Origin: Elymus sibiricus
Taxonomy: Eukaryota; Streptophyta; Magnoliopsida; Poales; Poaceae
NCBI GenBank assembly: GCA_039707655.1
Contig: CM077676.1
Span: 240,144,866-240,208,865, forward strand
Length of the DNA: 64,000 nucleotides
Direction: 5' to 3'
This document shows, piece after piece, positions 12,691 to 25,892 of the stretch. The notes beneath the pieces are model-generated. The model had not been told where the DNA came from, made no database searches, and worked only from the letters and a program-made list of their open reading frames with translations. The translations under genes and the position numbers were made by a program. The number at the start of each line of letters is the position of its first letter. Position 1 is the stretch's first letter.

Positions 12691-14074
12691 TGATAACCAA
12701 CAAGTATAGGGGATCAATTATAGCCTTTCTCGATAAATAAGAGTGTCGAACCCAACGAGGAGCCAAAGGTAGAATCAATATTCCCTTCAAGTTCTATCGA
12801 CCACCGATACAACTCTACGCACACTTAACGTTCGCTTTACCTAGAACAAGAATGAAACTACTTTGTAGGTGTAAGGATAAGTTTGCAAGAATAAAACTAG
12901 AAGTACTTAGCGAGAATAAAACTACGAGTAATTTGCAAGATAATAAAAGTTAGTTGTTTAGTAGAAAGCTTTTTGTAACACAAGAGAAAGATTTGTCCCT
13001 AGGCAGTCGATAACTAGACCGGTAATCATTATTGCAATTTTATATGAGGGAGAGGCATGAGCTAGCATACTTTCTGTACTTGGATCATATGCACTTATGA
13101 TTGGAACTCTAGCATGCACCCACAACTACCAAAGATCATTAAGGTAAAACCCAACCATAGCATTAAGTAACAAGTCCCCTTTACTCCCATACGTAACAAC
13201 CCCCTTACTCGGGTGTAAGCTTCTGTCACTCTAGCCGCCCACTATAAGAGAATTATGAACGTATTGCAAACCCTACAGCAGGAATCCCTCACGCTTGTGC
13301 GACACGGAGGGCACCATAGGACAGCACCAAAATAAAACATACAACTCAAACCAATCACGATCATCAATCAACCCATAGGACAAAATGAATCTACTCAAAC
13401 ATCATAGAATTGCCACATATCATTGGATAATAATATATAACGTTAAGCACCATGTTTAAGTAGAGATTACAGCGGGGAGAAGAGGTGTTACACCGCTGCA
13501 TAGAGGGGGAGAGAGTTGGTGTTGACGGCGGCGAAGTTGTTGGTGTAGATCGCCGTCACGATGATTGCCCCGGCGGCGTTCCGGTGCCACTGGGAGAGAG
13601 GGGGAGAGAGCCCCCCTCCTTCTTCTTCTTCCTTGGCCTCCCCCCTAGATGGGAGGAGAGTTCCCCCTCTGGTCCATGGCTGCCATGGCTCCTGGAGGGG
13701 AGGAGCCCCTCCGAGATTGGATCTCTCTCTCTCTCTGTTTCTCTCCTGTTTTGCGTTTGTTTTCTGACCCCTTCACCTTTTTTTATATTCCCTGTTGCCT
13801 TGTGGCCACCTCGGTCACCGTCTTGCATTGATTATTCTTCGTAAAAATCACATATATTCCAAAATAATTCTCCGTAAAATTTTATCGCGTTTGGACTTCG
13901 TTTGATATGGATTTTCTGCAAAACAAAAAACAAGCAGAAAACAGGAACTGGCACTGGGCACTGGATCAATATGTTAGTCCGAAAAATAATATAAAATGTT
14001 ACCAAAAGTATATGAAAGTTGTAGAATATTGGCATGAAACAATAAAAAATTATAGATACGACAGAGACGTATCA
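12691..14074 (-). repeat. Element I 5' LTR
   Basis: A 1,384-bp copy of the 6742-8263 LTR, flanked by AGGTC at 14075. It lacks the block corresponding to ~7838-7979. The break lies between CCC triplets, which points to a microhomology deletion after insertion. Confidence 0.93.
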
Positions 14075-14079
14075 AGGTC

Positions 14080-14926
14080 TTTCCAACATTGATCGTGCGA
14101 GTTTGTGATGGACTAAGTTGGGACACCCTTGCAGGGTTAAATCTTTCGGAAAGCCGTGCCCGCGGTTATGTGGCGACTTGGAAATTTATAACCTCCGGTT
14201 GTACAGAACTTGACTATAAATCTAAGTAAAATACACCAACCGTGTGCGTAACCGTGATCGTCTCTTTTCGAGGGAGTTCGGGAAGAGAACACGGTGGGGT
14301 TATGTTTGACTCGTCAGTAGGTGTTCAGGATCACTTCTTGATCATATTAATTTGCGCCCGTTTATGCGTAGTTACTCTTCTTATTCTTGTACTCATAAGT
14401 TAGCTACCATACAATTCTTAGTGCTTGCTGCAACCTCACCTCTTAACCATACCATACCCATTAAGCTTTGCTAGTCTTGATACCCATGGTAATGGGATTG
14501 CTGAGTCCTTGTGGCTCACAGATTACTACAACAACAGGTGCAGGTATAGGCAAAGTGATGATATGACGTGAGAGCAATGCTTGTTCTATTTGGAGTTCTT
14601 CTTCTGCTTCTTCTTCTACATCAATCATAGGATGGGTTCCCGGTTGGCAGCCTGGGATTAGCAGGGTGGATGTCGTTCTTCTTTTTCATTTGATTTCATC
14701 CGTAGTCGAATCCTGCTCTTCTATATGATGATTGCAATGTACTGATGTATTGATGTATTCATGCTGTAGCTTGTGGCGAGTGTAAGCCTTTATCTGGTAT
14801 TCTCATCTATTCAGTACATGATATGTTGTAATGATATCCACCTTGCGAAGCGTCTTCGATATGCGCTTCTATCCTTAGTGGAGCTTTTGAGTTCCTTGAG
14901 GATAGGACCGCATATTGGGCGTGACA
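14080..14926 (+). mobile_element. Long Ty3/Gypsy LTR, second part
   Basis: Continues the LTR interrupted at 6741 after the second AGGTC and ends GGGCGTGACA at 14926. Confidence 0.75.
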
Positions 14927-14929
14927 AGT

Positions 14930-14942
14930 TGGTATCAGAGCC
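14930..14942 (+). other. Gypsy primer binding site (initiator tRNA-Met type)
   Basis: TGGTATCAGAGCC begins 4 nt after the LTR end and matches the usual plant initiator tRNA-Met PBS. Confidence 0.85.
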
Positions 14943-15300
14943 TCTACCAACCGCAGGAGCCCCCTTGATTGGTCGAACTTGGCCGTGTCGAGTCTAGAAA
15001 AGAAAACTATTTTGAGTCTAGCTATATATCGGAGAGTAGGAATTCTTTTTACTCCTCATCCCCATCGTCGCTTTGGTGAGGAATTATGACGTAGGTGTTT
15101 TGATTCTACTACTCTTCCCACTCAAAAAAAAATTTAGGATCACGCGGGTATTTCGGAATTGTTGCGATATCGTTGTGACGGGAACTCTGTTCTTGGTGCC
15201 TCCTGACATTTTGGGGTTGTGGCAGTGTCCCGGGGAGTTGAGCTCCAAGGTTTTCGCGTCACATTCGCATTCGCTATCGTTCCAGTTCCTAAATACCAGA
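14943..15300 (+). mobile_element. 5' internal stub of the long-LTR Gypsy element
   Basis: About 360 bp of untranslated leader follow the PBS and stop where the LTR of element III' starts (15301). No gag ORF of this element is visible, so the rest is lost or lies outside the window. Confidence 0.55.
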
Positions 15301-15791
15301 TGTCAGTGTAAAAATCGGCAGACCTCGGGGCAGGGGGTCCCGAGCTATGGATCTCGGATCGATGGTAACAAGGACAAGGGAGACAATATTTACTCAAGTT
15401 CGGGTCCTCTTGATGGAGGTAAAACCCTACGCCCTGCTTCTGTTTATATTGATTGGGATGTATCGAATACAGAGTTGATCTACCTCGAGATCGTAATGTG
15501 TGTCTAACTTCTAAGGCTAGGTGAGCGATATTGCGTTTATGTCCCCTATGGGCTAAACCCTATGGCTTATATACACGCCAGGGAGGGTATCTAGGGTTAC
15601 AAGGTCGGTATCTAGGAGTAAGGCGGCTGGAAAAATCTTGGAGTGTACTACAAGTCTTCGGTAGAAACAGCCTCCATCACGTCTCCCGTGTGCGGCCTCC
15701 GGAGTCCATCTTGATCACGTACGAGGGCACATCGGCCCAACCGAGGAGACGGGCCGGCTAGGTTAGCACCCCCTAATCCAGGATACCGTCA
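15301..15791 (-). repeat. Element III' 3' LTR
   Basis: 491 bp with + strand ends TGTCAGTG...ATACCGTCA, homologous to the 488/493-bp LTRs of element III. On the - strand it holds a TATATAAG-type TATA box. Confidence 0.88.
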
Positions 15792-16380
15792 GTAGCCGCC
15801 GAACTGGTCTTCTACGCCGAGGACAACTTTCAACAAACATCACTTCGGATCCGGAGTCCTTGGCTTGATAGACGAGTTCCACTTTACATTTCGGATTCTA
15901 TTAATGGAGTATTGACATCTGTAGTCCAACCGAGCTTGTACCCTGCCCGAAGTGGGTAGATATCTTAGCCTTGAAGGCTCGTTGTTCAGGTATGAATGGT
16001 CCAATCCGGCCTGACAACTTTATCGAAGAGGCTCGTCCCATGACAGGTCAAGCAGTTACTGCCTCCCCCCCATAAATCGTGGTTTGAGGCAACTTTTTAC
16101 TGGCACGTCCCCTCGAGGCAGAGATCGTGCCCGTTTTCTTAGGGATATCATCAAGATTTTGTTTCCCCCCATATGCTCAATGGCATTTTTGATGGGAATA
16201 GCGAGTTTATCGGCGCAGTAAGGGGGGCTTTTGGCCTTTCACAGGCTTATAAGAGCAAAAAGATGGACAGCGCCATCGACCATGCTCCCATTCTTCCCCT
16301 CTACTGCTTCGTCTAGCTCTAGCGCTCAGATCCATCCTGCCCACTTTTCCCTTTAGCGAGTCCAACCTCCACCACCAGCC

Positions 16381-19300
16381 ATGGCCGATACCCTCAAGGG
16401 GCACTGGGGCGGCTCTGTAGTGACGGTCGCGACCATCTCGGAGCTGCGCGACGCGGGGTACCTGAGCCCCACAACCGTCGCCCGCGCTCCGGTGGCTGGC
16501 CAGCTTGTGCCTGCTCCCAACGCTGGGGAGCGGGTAGTCTTCGTCCCCCACCTTATCCGAGGCCTAGGGTTCCCGCTGCACCCTTTCGTGCGTGGGGTAA
16601 TGTTCTACTACGGGCTGGACTTCCACCACATGCCCCCCAACTCCGTTCTCCACCTCGCCACCTTCATCACAGTCTGCGAGGCTTTCCTCCGCTGTGAGCC
16701 GCACTTCGGCTTATGGCTGAAGCTCTTCGGGATTAAGCCGAAGTCCAGCGGCTCGGATCTCGCGGAGTGCGGGGGAGCCATGATTAGCAAGAACCAGGGG
16801 GCTACCTGGTTCAAAGGCACCTTCATCGAGACAGTGAAGGAGTGGCAGAGGGAGTGGTTTTACATCACTGAACCTCTCGCCCCTGGTCAGACCGAGGTCC
16901 CGGCTTTCTCAGCCGGGCCTCACAAGAAGCTCAAATCCTGGAAAGCGAAGGGCGTCGCCTGGGGGAACCCAGAAGAGGTGGAGACCCTGATCGACAGGAT
17001 CTTGTGGTGGTCCACCACGGGGAAGGTTGAGCTTGCCGACGTCATAAACGTCATGCTCAACCGCCGCATACTCCCTCTCCAACTTCGGGCTACCCCGATG
17101 TGGGCACAAAAGCCCGAGGACATGGACACCATCACCACCTTCTTCCGCTCCACCTTGGCCGCCATGTGGACGAAGCTCATGAAGCTGGCCAAGGACAAGA
17201 TCCCCAAGGAAGGGGAGGACCTCGGCCTCGAGCACGGCTACGAAGCCCCCCCGGTGAGTGGTCCCTCAATCGTTATTCTTTTGTCCATCGTGCCGAGGAG
17301 TAGTATGTTGCTTGAATCAGTGTGTTTGATGTTTTGCAGAAGTAGTTGGCCTGGGTACAAGGGGTGAGATGCCCGGCCCCACTGCCAGAGGAGACTCAGA
17401 CTCCCCTGCTCTCGGCGCTCCTGACCGAGGAGCCGCACGTGGTGGCCCCCAAAGGGACGAAGTCCCAGAGGGGGAGGTCAAGTGCTCGGACTCGCAGGAC
17501 TTCGGTCACCCGGTCCGAAGAGACCCACACCTCCGCCGCCCAAGGCGGCGACGCAGAGGAGGGCGAGGAGGAGGAGCCCCCCCCCCCCCCTCGTAGGGGA
17601 AGAGGTCGGCGTTAGACGACGCCGACGTAGGCATGCCGCCGAAGGTCCCAAAGAGACCGAGGCGAACCTCGTCCGTGGTTGGCAACAAGTCATCGGGGAG
17701 AGCCGAACTCTCCGGTGACTCAGAAGAAGACCTCCTCGCTGTGGGGAGGAAGAAGCCGGCGCCCTGAGGGTAAGCCGTTATCTTTACATCCCATCTTTTT
17801 TAATCTGACAAGTCATTTTCTTGACAAGGGAAATCTTACCGAAGTGACTTTTTCTCATGCAGTCCGCCGAGGGTAATCCCCAGCGGTTCCTCGAGCGGGT
17901 TGCCATCCACCAGCGGGACTCCAGAGCCCGCCGCTCCTTCCCCGATGCATGACGGACTGGGGGAGGCAACATCCACCTTGGTCCCCGATGTCAACATGGC
18001 AGGGACCGACGAGGTGGCGATCATGGCCGAGGTTGGTATCGACCCAACAAGACCCAGGGAAGGATCGCCCCGTGGTCATCAAAGAAGGGCTGGGCCAGTC
18101 ATCGGCCCAGCCGGCGTCTACCTCGGCTCCGCCGCTCCAGGTGGAGGCTGCCCGGGTGGATGCATCCGAGGTCATCCCTCCACCCCAGCCAATTGCCCAA
18201 GGACGGGCTGGCACGGGGTGGACCGAGGAGATGGAGGACGCCCTGAAGGGCTCCTCCATCAAGGAGGAGCACCATGCCTTAATAGGCGCGGCGCTGCAAG
18301 GCTACCGGTCCGCAGGGGCCGGCCTGCATGAGGTTTTCAAGAACCTCATAGCAGGTTTCGAGGTACGCTTTTTATCTGCGCATCCAGCCTACTTTGTTTA
18401 TTTGAGCTTCTTGGAGTTATGCCTTTGTCCGAGGACATAAGAGTACAGCCTGCTAAACGGCTTAGTGAGTGAGTAGCCCCCGAGCCCGAAGTCGGTTTCA
18501 AGAAACCGACATCGGGGTCATTTGATTAAGTAGGAGCCTGTTGAGTAGCCCCCCGGGCGCCGCTTGAGGCAGCCATCCCGGGACTTTTTAGTAATCTTAA
18601 CTGTTCTCTTTGTAATAAGGATCTGTTTTTGTTCCAGGTTTTGACCTCGGTTCCGGACTCCGTCTCCGAGGAGATGGCGGAGATGAACCGGAAACTCGAG
18701 CAGTCTCAAGGTAAGGAAGTGCAAACTTGCCCTGTACTTTGGGTATAATGTGTTTTGTTAAAGAAAACAACTAAGGCCGAACTATTGTGACAACAGCAGC
18801 ATTAGCGGAGTTGGAGACACTCAAGGCCGAGCTTGAAATGGCTCGGCAGGAGGTGCGTTAGCAGGAGGCTGCTGCCGCCGCGGCAGAGAAGGCCCGAGCT
18901 GCTGAGAAGGCGGCCGGGGAGAAGCACCAAGCGCGGGTGCTAGAGGTTGAGGAAACCCTGAAGGGCGTGTTTGAAGCACGTGACAAACTTCAAGAGGAGG
19001 GGCAACGAACAAAGGAGGAGCTCGAGAAGCTGCAACTTGCCCACTCCGAGCTCAAGACCTCGGCCCGAGCTGACCGCGAGGTGCTCCAGCAAGTGGAGCA
19101 AATCGCCTCGGGTAAGCTATTCTTGCTGCAGTGTTCGTTTGGCAGAAAAGGGTGTGTCGAGCTCACCCAGTTATGGCGTGCCGCAGAGGTCTTCGCGGAT
19201 CTCCCGCAAAGCACGGTGGATGCGGTGGTGTACTTCGGCCAGCTGGCGGGCCACGAGGCGGAGAAGGCCTTCTGGGGGCAATTCCCAGGGTCGCCGTCCG

Positions 19301-19665
19301 CACAGCTGCTAAATCATCGAGTGAAGCAGCTGGTGGAGTTGTTTCGCATGACGAGACCGGTGCTCCAGGACCTCTGCATCGCACTGTGGCCTGCCGAAGC
19401 CATGCCGAAGAGCCTCTTCGGTCTAACATCCCGTCTCCAAGACGCCGTGCCTTGCGTGAACCGCTGGAAGAGGTCCGCGTGCTTTGAAGGGGCGCGGAGG
19501 GCGTATGCCTGCGTGAAGATGCACTTCCGAAAGGTTGATGCGGTTACATGTGCCGCGGGCCCTCCTGCCGACAAGCCGCGCACCGCCGAGCAGTTCTTCG
19601 CCGAGGTGGAGGCGGGAGCTCGGACCACAGAAGCGATGTGTCCAAAGGACACGATGTATTTTTAG
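16381..19665 (+). pseudogene. Spliced antisense ORF of element III' (Transposase_28-type protein)
   Basis: On the + strand, antisense to the retrotransposon, an ORF starts M-A-D-T-L-K-G-H-W at 16381. Exon 1 (to 17253, GTGAGT donor) encodes 291 residues. It includes R-G-L-G-F-P-L-H-P-F-V-R-G, Y-Y-G-L-D-F-H-H and C-E-A-F-L-R-C-E-P-H-F-G-L-W, the pattern of the Pfam family described as putative gypsy-type transposon (Transposase_28). Later exons are about 17340-17769, 17863-18361, 18639-18711 and 18799 to the end, with GT/AG borders. They encode an acidic linker, an Ala/Glu-rich coiled coil (~18800-19110) and a C-terminal helical region ending at 19665. TGG in the homologous copy is TAG at 17343-17345, another stop lies near 18860, and exon 2 ends early at 17615. 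This copy is therefore probably not functional. Its role is unknown. Confidence 0.7.
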
Positions 19666-20882
19666 GTATTACTTCGGAATGCCGAAGTTTATGATGTAAA
19701 ACTTGATCTTTTGGTTGAAATGAAGATGGTTTTAAATTCCATGTGTGTTGTTTTACAATTAATTTTTCCTCCGATATGACTGTTTAAAATGAGAGTGGCT
19801 AGTCGTCGGCTTCAGCCCCCGTGTAGTTTATACAAAGGGTGTTCCTTAAGGCACACTTGACCCTTAGCCGACATCTCGGTACCCGGAGGTGATCGGTGCT
19901 TTATAGGAACTAGGCAATCAGACTATAGGGGCTTTATACCATTCACTTAGTCATAGGAGTTTGACTGTGGGGGCTGATAACCAGCCCCCGGTGTGGGAAG
20001 TGCTCGGCCGGGTCGGCCGAGGTCTATAACATGACACACTTCAGCTAGGAATGAAAGCCCTTCGTTTAACATGGGTGATCTCTATCGTCACATCGCTTGA
20101 CGCGGTCTGCGGATTGCGGACCAGTTTGCGCATACCTAGATAGTCAGTTTTCGGCTTTCTCCACTGAGGCGCTATGCCAATTGACCTGGCAGCGCAATCG
20201 CAGTGGTTCTCCCGTTACGCCCTTAGCCAAATTTATCAGAAACATAAGGGGTACACATAGGAGCCGGGCAACCCAACTATTGACCAAAATCTAGGTTCGA
20301 AACTGATGCATATAAGGCCAAAATCCGAGACGCCGAGTACTTCGGACTTGTTATACGATTGTATCTTATTTACGGAACTTCTTCATCCCACAGGGGCCAT
20401 GCTGATAAAGAAATATGATGGAGACCTTGAAAGGGCACAGTTTCTTTATTTCATAATTTCAAGTGTATACATGCCCAGCTGCGGCGAGAGGGGTTGAAAG
20501 AATACAATGTAAAATGTAAGGAAGAAAGAGGAAGAAACAGGGTGGATAATTGCTAATCGGATTTTGAAGAATCCGGGCCGCTACCTGCTGCACGTCTGCG
20601 TTTCCGAGCTGTTGACCAGACACTCACCATTGATGGTGAGGAGTTTGTGGAGGTTGAACCTTTTCGGCCCTTTATACGCTTTAAGCGTTGGATTGACCGA
20701 GTCCCTTTAGAGGAGACGTTGCCAAAGTCCATTCTATGGTTGGAACCACATGGACGTTAATCATATTTGGCTGTTTCTTTTACAGAGACTTGCCTGTGGA
20801 GGGGCTCGAAGCCACGTCTGTGCTAGTTTGAACCATGCTGACGTTTGAGTATATTTTTGGCTCCTCGATGGCCAGGGATTCT

Positions 20883-22234
20883 TTAGTGCGAAATTATGCG
20901 CCCTGGGGACGTAGTGCCCCCTCTAGACAGGGCATGCGAGGAGCCCGTATCCCTATTTTGGGTGCGGGGTAGCTGGCCGAGGTCGATCTGTGCAGCCCGT
21001 GCGTGCTTCAAAGAGCGGGCGGCTCGTTTATCGCTGCGGGCTGCCTCCTTGGACGCCTGTGCCTCGGCTGCGAAAGCCGCGGTCCGTTCCTCTGTCTGAA
21101 GTGAGCGTCCGGTGTTACCATTGACTGTGATAACGCCGTTAGGTCCCGGCATTTTAAGCTTGAGGTAGGTGTAATGCGGGACTGCGTTGAAGCGTGCGAA
21201 AACCGTGCACCCTAGGAGCGCATGGTATCCACTTCGGAATGGGACAATATCGAAGATTAACTCCTCGCTTCTGAAGTTCTCGGGCGAGCCGAAGACTACC
21301 TCTAGGGTGACTGTTCCGGTACAGCGGGCTTCGACGCCTGGAATGACACCTTTAAAGGTGGTAGAGCTCGGCTTGATCCGAGATGAGTCGATGCCCATCT
21401 TCCGAACTGTGACCTTGTAGATGAGGTTAAGGTTGCTTCCTCCGTCCATGAGAACGCGTGTTAGATGATAACCATCAATGATAGGGTCCAGGACGAGTGT
21501 CGCCGATCCGCCGTGCCTGATGCTGGTCGGATGATCGTGCTTGTCAAACGTGATCGGGTAAGCCGACCATGGGTTATACTTCGGGGCGACTGGCTCCAGC
21601 GCGTATTCGTCCCAAAGCACACGCTTCCTTTCCCTTTTAGGGATGTGAGTGACATAGATCATGTTGACCTCTGTTACCTCGTCAGGAAACTTCTTTTGGC
21701 CTCCATTATTGGCCCGCCGAGGTTCATCCTCGTCTTCGCTGCGGTGTTGGGTTTTACTCTGACCCTCTGCCGCTATCTTGCCGGCTTGTTTAAAGACCCA
21801 GCAATTCCTGTTAGTGTGGGTTGCTGGTTTTTCCTGAGTGCCGTGAATTCCACATGGGCGGTCCAGGAGCCTATCAAGTTGGCTAGGTCCGTCTTTGTTC
21901 CCTTTAAAGGGTTTTCTTTTCTGCCCGGATTTAGGTCCGGTGAACCCTGCGTTGACCACGGCGTCTTCAGTGTCGCTTCCGCCATTTTTATACTTGCGCT
22001 TATTTTTGTGGCGCTTTGGTTTTCCGTTTGCGTCGCGAGTTTCCGAGGTGCCTGCCTCGCCGTTATGAGTACTTTGGGCGAGCCAGCTATCTTCTCCCGC
22101 ACAAAAGCGAGTCATCGGTGAGGTCAGGGCTGCCATAGTCCTCGGCTTATCCTGGCCGAGTTGCCAAGCCAACCATTCATCTCAGATATTGTTTTTAAAT
22201 GCGGCGATGGCCTCGGCTTCGGAGCAGTCTCAGG
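20883..22234 (-). pseudogene. Element III' gag C-terminus and protease-like region
   Basis: The - strand is open from about 22172 to 20883 (429 residues). It holds the end of a Gypsy gag (D-E-W-L-A family motif region just upstream, then a Lys/Arg-rich linker), P-C-G-I-H-G with T-H-x-N-R-N-C, and an aspartic-protease-like core V-L-M-D-G-G-S-N-L-N-L-I-Y. A T/S would normally follow the catalytic Asp; here it is D-G-G, as in element III. The frame is intact where element III is shifted. The N-terminal gag is missing beyond 22234. No RT follows. Confidence 0.75.
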
Positions 22235-23856
22235 GTATCTTCGAAGATGTTGATTCATTGCATCATGTTGATCTTGACGTCTTTGCTTTCGAGATCCCCA
22301 TCCAAATACGACGACAGAAAGAGAGGGGAACTCTACAGGATTCGATCTTTATGAAGATCAAGCAATTCGCGATCAACTCATGGAATGAGATGTAAGAACA
22401 TCTCCCGAGTTGTGACACAAAACACGCATCATGGGTGATGGAGAGAAGCAGATGACGAAGGTCCAATTTGGTAGGCAACAATTCATGCTTAATTAGAATG
22501 GTGCATAGGTTTCAAAGTAGCAAGGAATTAATTGCCCTTAACCGAACGGGGCACCGTAGAGGAGGTGACTCATTGAATTATCTCCTAAGTTAGGCAAAAA
22601 GAATTACTTTTGATATAGGGATCCTTGAAACTCTTTGTACCAGACTGAGGCAAATTCACAATTGATCGTTTGAATGAATTCAAAAGAATGGCATACTCAG
22701 ACTGGAAAGGAAACTATGGTTATAGAACAATTCGGTAAACGGATGGCACATTCTAGTTGATACCGAAGGTATAACCCAGTGTCTGAGCGTGCTTTCACGA
22801 ACTTGAGCATTTCCATATTCATCAGGGTTTTACCAACATCTATGCCAAAGATCCTGGCAACACTTCATACTACCATGATGAATAACGATGGAGGATGCAG
22901 ATGCAAAGAAAGATATCACTTTCTCAGAATTCACCTTAGCGAGGCCAAGGAAACAAAATCTGGATGATCGACCAAGAGACATTTAGCACTCCGCTTCTAA
23001 TGTTCTCCTCGATGTACTAGATACCATGATCATGCTTAAAAGCATCATCGATAAGGTCACCAAGTAAAGGTCGGACTTTGGGAACACAAAGGATCCAGAA
23101 GGAACAACTTCTAGAATAAGTCATAGGAAATCCTCATTGAGGAATGGCTAATGTTGCTGATACAAGATATTGTAATAACAGGTCTTCCGGCTAGGTGTGT
23201 TAGCCACAACATCCACCTTACCGGTTTAGAAAAATCAATATTATAGTTCTTGAGGAATGTTCCAACCATCACATCTGCCTAAGATTCAGATCTGGTTGGT
23301 GTCAGGATATTTCAGACTCAGCATGTCTGAAAAGGAAAGTTTGCAACACAAATCGATGAGATGACGCTGCGAGATTCTCAGAAATGAACTACGGAAGCAA
23401 GCTCCAAAACATGAGCTGGTTTGCAAGATACATGTGAACAGAATGTCCAGGACAATCATGGCCACATAGAAATCTTACAACAAAATACTACCGAGTTCTG
23501 GTTGGGAACCATCATCAAAGATATCGAAGTCTCTGTGCGGAAGTCTAAAGTATTAACTTTAGCACAGACTTCTTTTTCTTGAACAAATCAATCAGTGGCT
23601 TGGTGTGCTAGGAGATACATATGGAATGGAGGTTGCAAATCTACCAAACCATAGAATACTTCGCACCTGCATGATTAACTTGGGATGATTCCAGAGGAAG
23701 AAATCAAACTCTTCACAAACTCACGGCAGCAACTTGCATCAAATGCACGTGAACTTAGAGGAAGTCACTTCTTTCATCGTAACATGTACTTCATGACCTG
23801 GCACGAAGAAAATGCTTTCAAAAGTTTCCAATACTAGCTTTAATGTTCATCACAAG

Positions 23857-24117
23857 TTATGGGGAAGATAACAATGTTGCCGATGGGCTCAACAACAATT
23901 TATCAAGATACCCATATAGATGGAATTCCACAACTATGAGAACAAGGTGATAGCATTGGTCAAACCAAAAGACGTAATGGTGTATGCTCGAGGAAACAAC
24001 CACGAGTAAAACAACATTAGGAAAATCGTTGGTGCTAATTTTGATTTGATAATAGCCCACACTCAAATCAAAAGATTGGATGAGACAATAGATCCAACAA
24101 TTGAACATGAAGGTCAA
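23857..24117 (-). pseudogene. Gypsy reverse transcriptase relic
   Basis: The - strand reads D-L-S-V-G-Y-Y-Q-I-K-I-S, matching the RT motif D-L-R-S-G-Y-H-Q-I, then a shifted remnant of the T-T-R-Y-G-L and M-S-F-G-L-T-N-A-P region (nucleotides still recognisable), and Y-L-D-K at the end. The catalytic Y/F-x-D-D box is not readable. Frameshifts scramble the centre. Confidence 0.65.
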
Positions 24118-25892
24118 TCGATGAAGATACCATCTTTCTTCAACACACGGACAAAAGATACCCTTTTGGAACGAACTAAGTCAGATAAGCTTTTATCTTC
24201 CAACTCTCCAAGTTGTTGTTTAGCTTAACCAACTAGCTCAGGGGTATCCAACACAGATTCTTGGAGAAAGGGTGGTTTACAAGAAACCAACTTGATCACG
24301 AACTCATCATAACGGCCAGGGGACAACCTGGTAATTCTTCTGAGAAGATACTCGGAAAATCATGAACCACCGATATGTTACTAAGCTCGAGAACAATCTT
24401 GCTTTTCAGGGCAAGACGATATGATCAAAAGAGTGAGGGATTGGCACAATCCTAACTCGTTGATCGAAGAGTGCACCAAGAATAATGGACTAGGTAGCAC
24501 GATCAATCTTAGAATGATAATTCAATAACCAACACGCTAAGAATGAAATTATCGTCCATTAACTACAAGGCAACGAGATTGCTAGGAGTCTTGATTTCAC
24601 ACATCATGATTCACTTGTCGGTATTCTGGTTACAACAACACGGGGACCAAGAAATAAATGATGGTGGCGAGAAGTATCACTGAATCAAGAATCCATAAGA
24701 TGATGTGCAATTCCCATGACATTCTTGACATAAAGATGGTAACACTCCAAGGTAGAACAGACTAGAAGCTAGATTGGCCTCTTGATCTGCGGAATACAAT
24801 TGCTTTGACCCAATCCAAGAAATGGATGAGGTGCTGGAGTTTGTTTCTCCTAGTCAGTCCGAAATAGAATGGCTTGATGGACCACAAAAATAGCAGGCAA
24901 CGATGAACATGAATGCACAATTACTCTTGACTATAAATTGGTAGACGATGGTTGGAATACAACTGAAGAGGGACAACTCAAAGAACATATGATTTTTTGA
25001 GTTGTGGATGCATAGATTAGCATGTCGAACAAGGCTCAACATAATTCTTCTGGATAACCCATGCAGAAAGCTAGGATTGGCAGACTCACAATTATAGAGT
25101 GGAGAACTCATCAAGAGCACTCTTGTTGTGATCTTGTGGTTCAAAAGAACTTTGGCCATACTGGTTCATGGTATTGGAAGGATGATATACCACAGACCTT
25201 GAGGACTAAGCAAGGTTACTAACCAACCTAAAGGAGCTACAATCTCTATCAACATGAAATAAGTAGAGTGAATCTTGGGTTCAAGAACCCAGGAATGGAA
25301 TACCTACTAACTAAATAACATCACGAAATGCTTTCGAAAATGATGGCCAGGATTATCACACTGGGGATACAACACAAAGGCTGAACCTCTGGGTGGTTCT
25401 CTGAGATATCCTAGTTTCCTAAAAACTTCAACAATTATGTCAAGGTAATGGAATACCTTAACACAACAATTAGTGTGTCTAGTCTGGCCCAAAAGACATT
25501 GAATCAAGATGAAAGGATTTGCAAATGCATCAGACTATTGTAGAAACCTTGGATAACTCGGACAGCATAACGGCTGTACGGGCATGAAAAATGAGACAAC
25601 CTGCACGACAACTGACAACGTAACAACTGAATTATTATGGAAACTCCGATCCGAGAAGACAACACCTTTCCTATAAGTCTCCAGCATAGTAACTCGTCAT
25701 CCTGATAGACAGATGAGAAAGCCTAGTTTCTTAACCCCGTAGAAAAGAAGAGGGTGACTCAAAATCTGAAGGACACAGGATAAGGAGTAAAAAGAGCCTT
25801 ACGTTCCCTTCCACAATCAATTCCCCTGTATAACTAAAGCATTTCTAGACTCGACTTCGACCAGTTTGGCTTGGCAATCCTACAGGCAGTCA

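Larger units (their letters stand above)
6742..14074 (-). mobile_element. Element I: complete LTR retrotransposon without gag or pol
   Basis: A complete nested element flanked by AGGTC at 6737-6741 and 14075-14079. LTRs lie at 6742-8263 and 12691-14074. On the - strand the order is LTR, tRNA-Asp-type PBS, an orphan ORF, a long AT-rich non-coding region, a polypurine tract (complement near 8264-8300) and LTR. No gag, protease, RT, RNase H or integrase motif was found, so it must be mobilised in trans. Its internal sequence is homologous to that of element II in the opposite orientation. It belongs to a large grass LTR group whose LTR starts TGATACGTCTC on the coding strand. I do not assign a family name. 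Confidence 0.93.
15301..22234 (-). mobile_element. Element III': 5'-truncated gag/protease Gypsy element with antisense ORF
   Basis: On the - strand this copy runs gag (broken off at ~22234), protease-like region, a ~1.2-kb non-coding spacer, the antisense of the + strand ORF 16381-19665, and a 3' LTR (15301-15791). RT, RNase H and integrase are absent. It is collinear with element III, whose intact structure defines the order. The 5' LTR and the gag N-terminus are missing, and the junction abuts a decayed Gypsy element of the same orientation. Because the 5' end is lost, no target duplication can be tested. An extra ORF antisense between pol and the 3' LTR is known for Tat-lineage Ty3/Gypsy elements. 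Confidence 0.85.
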
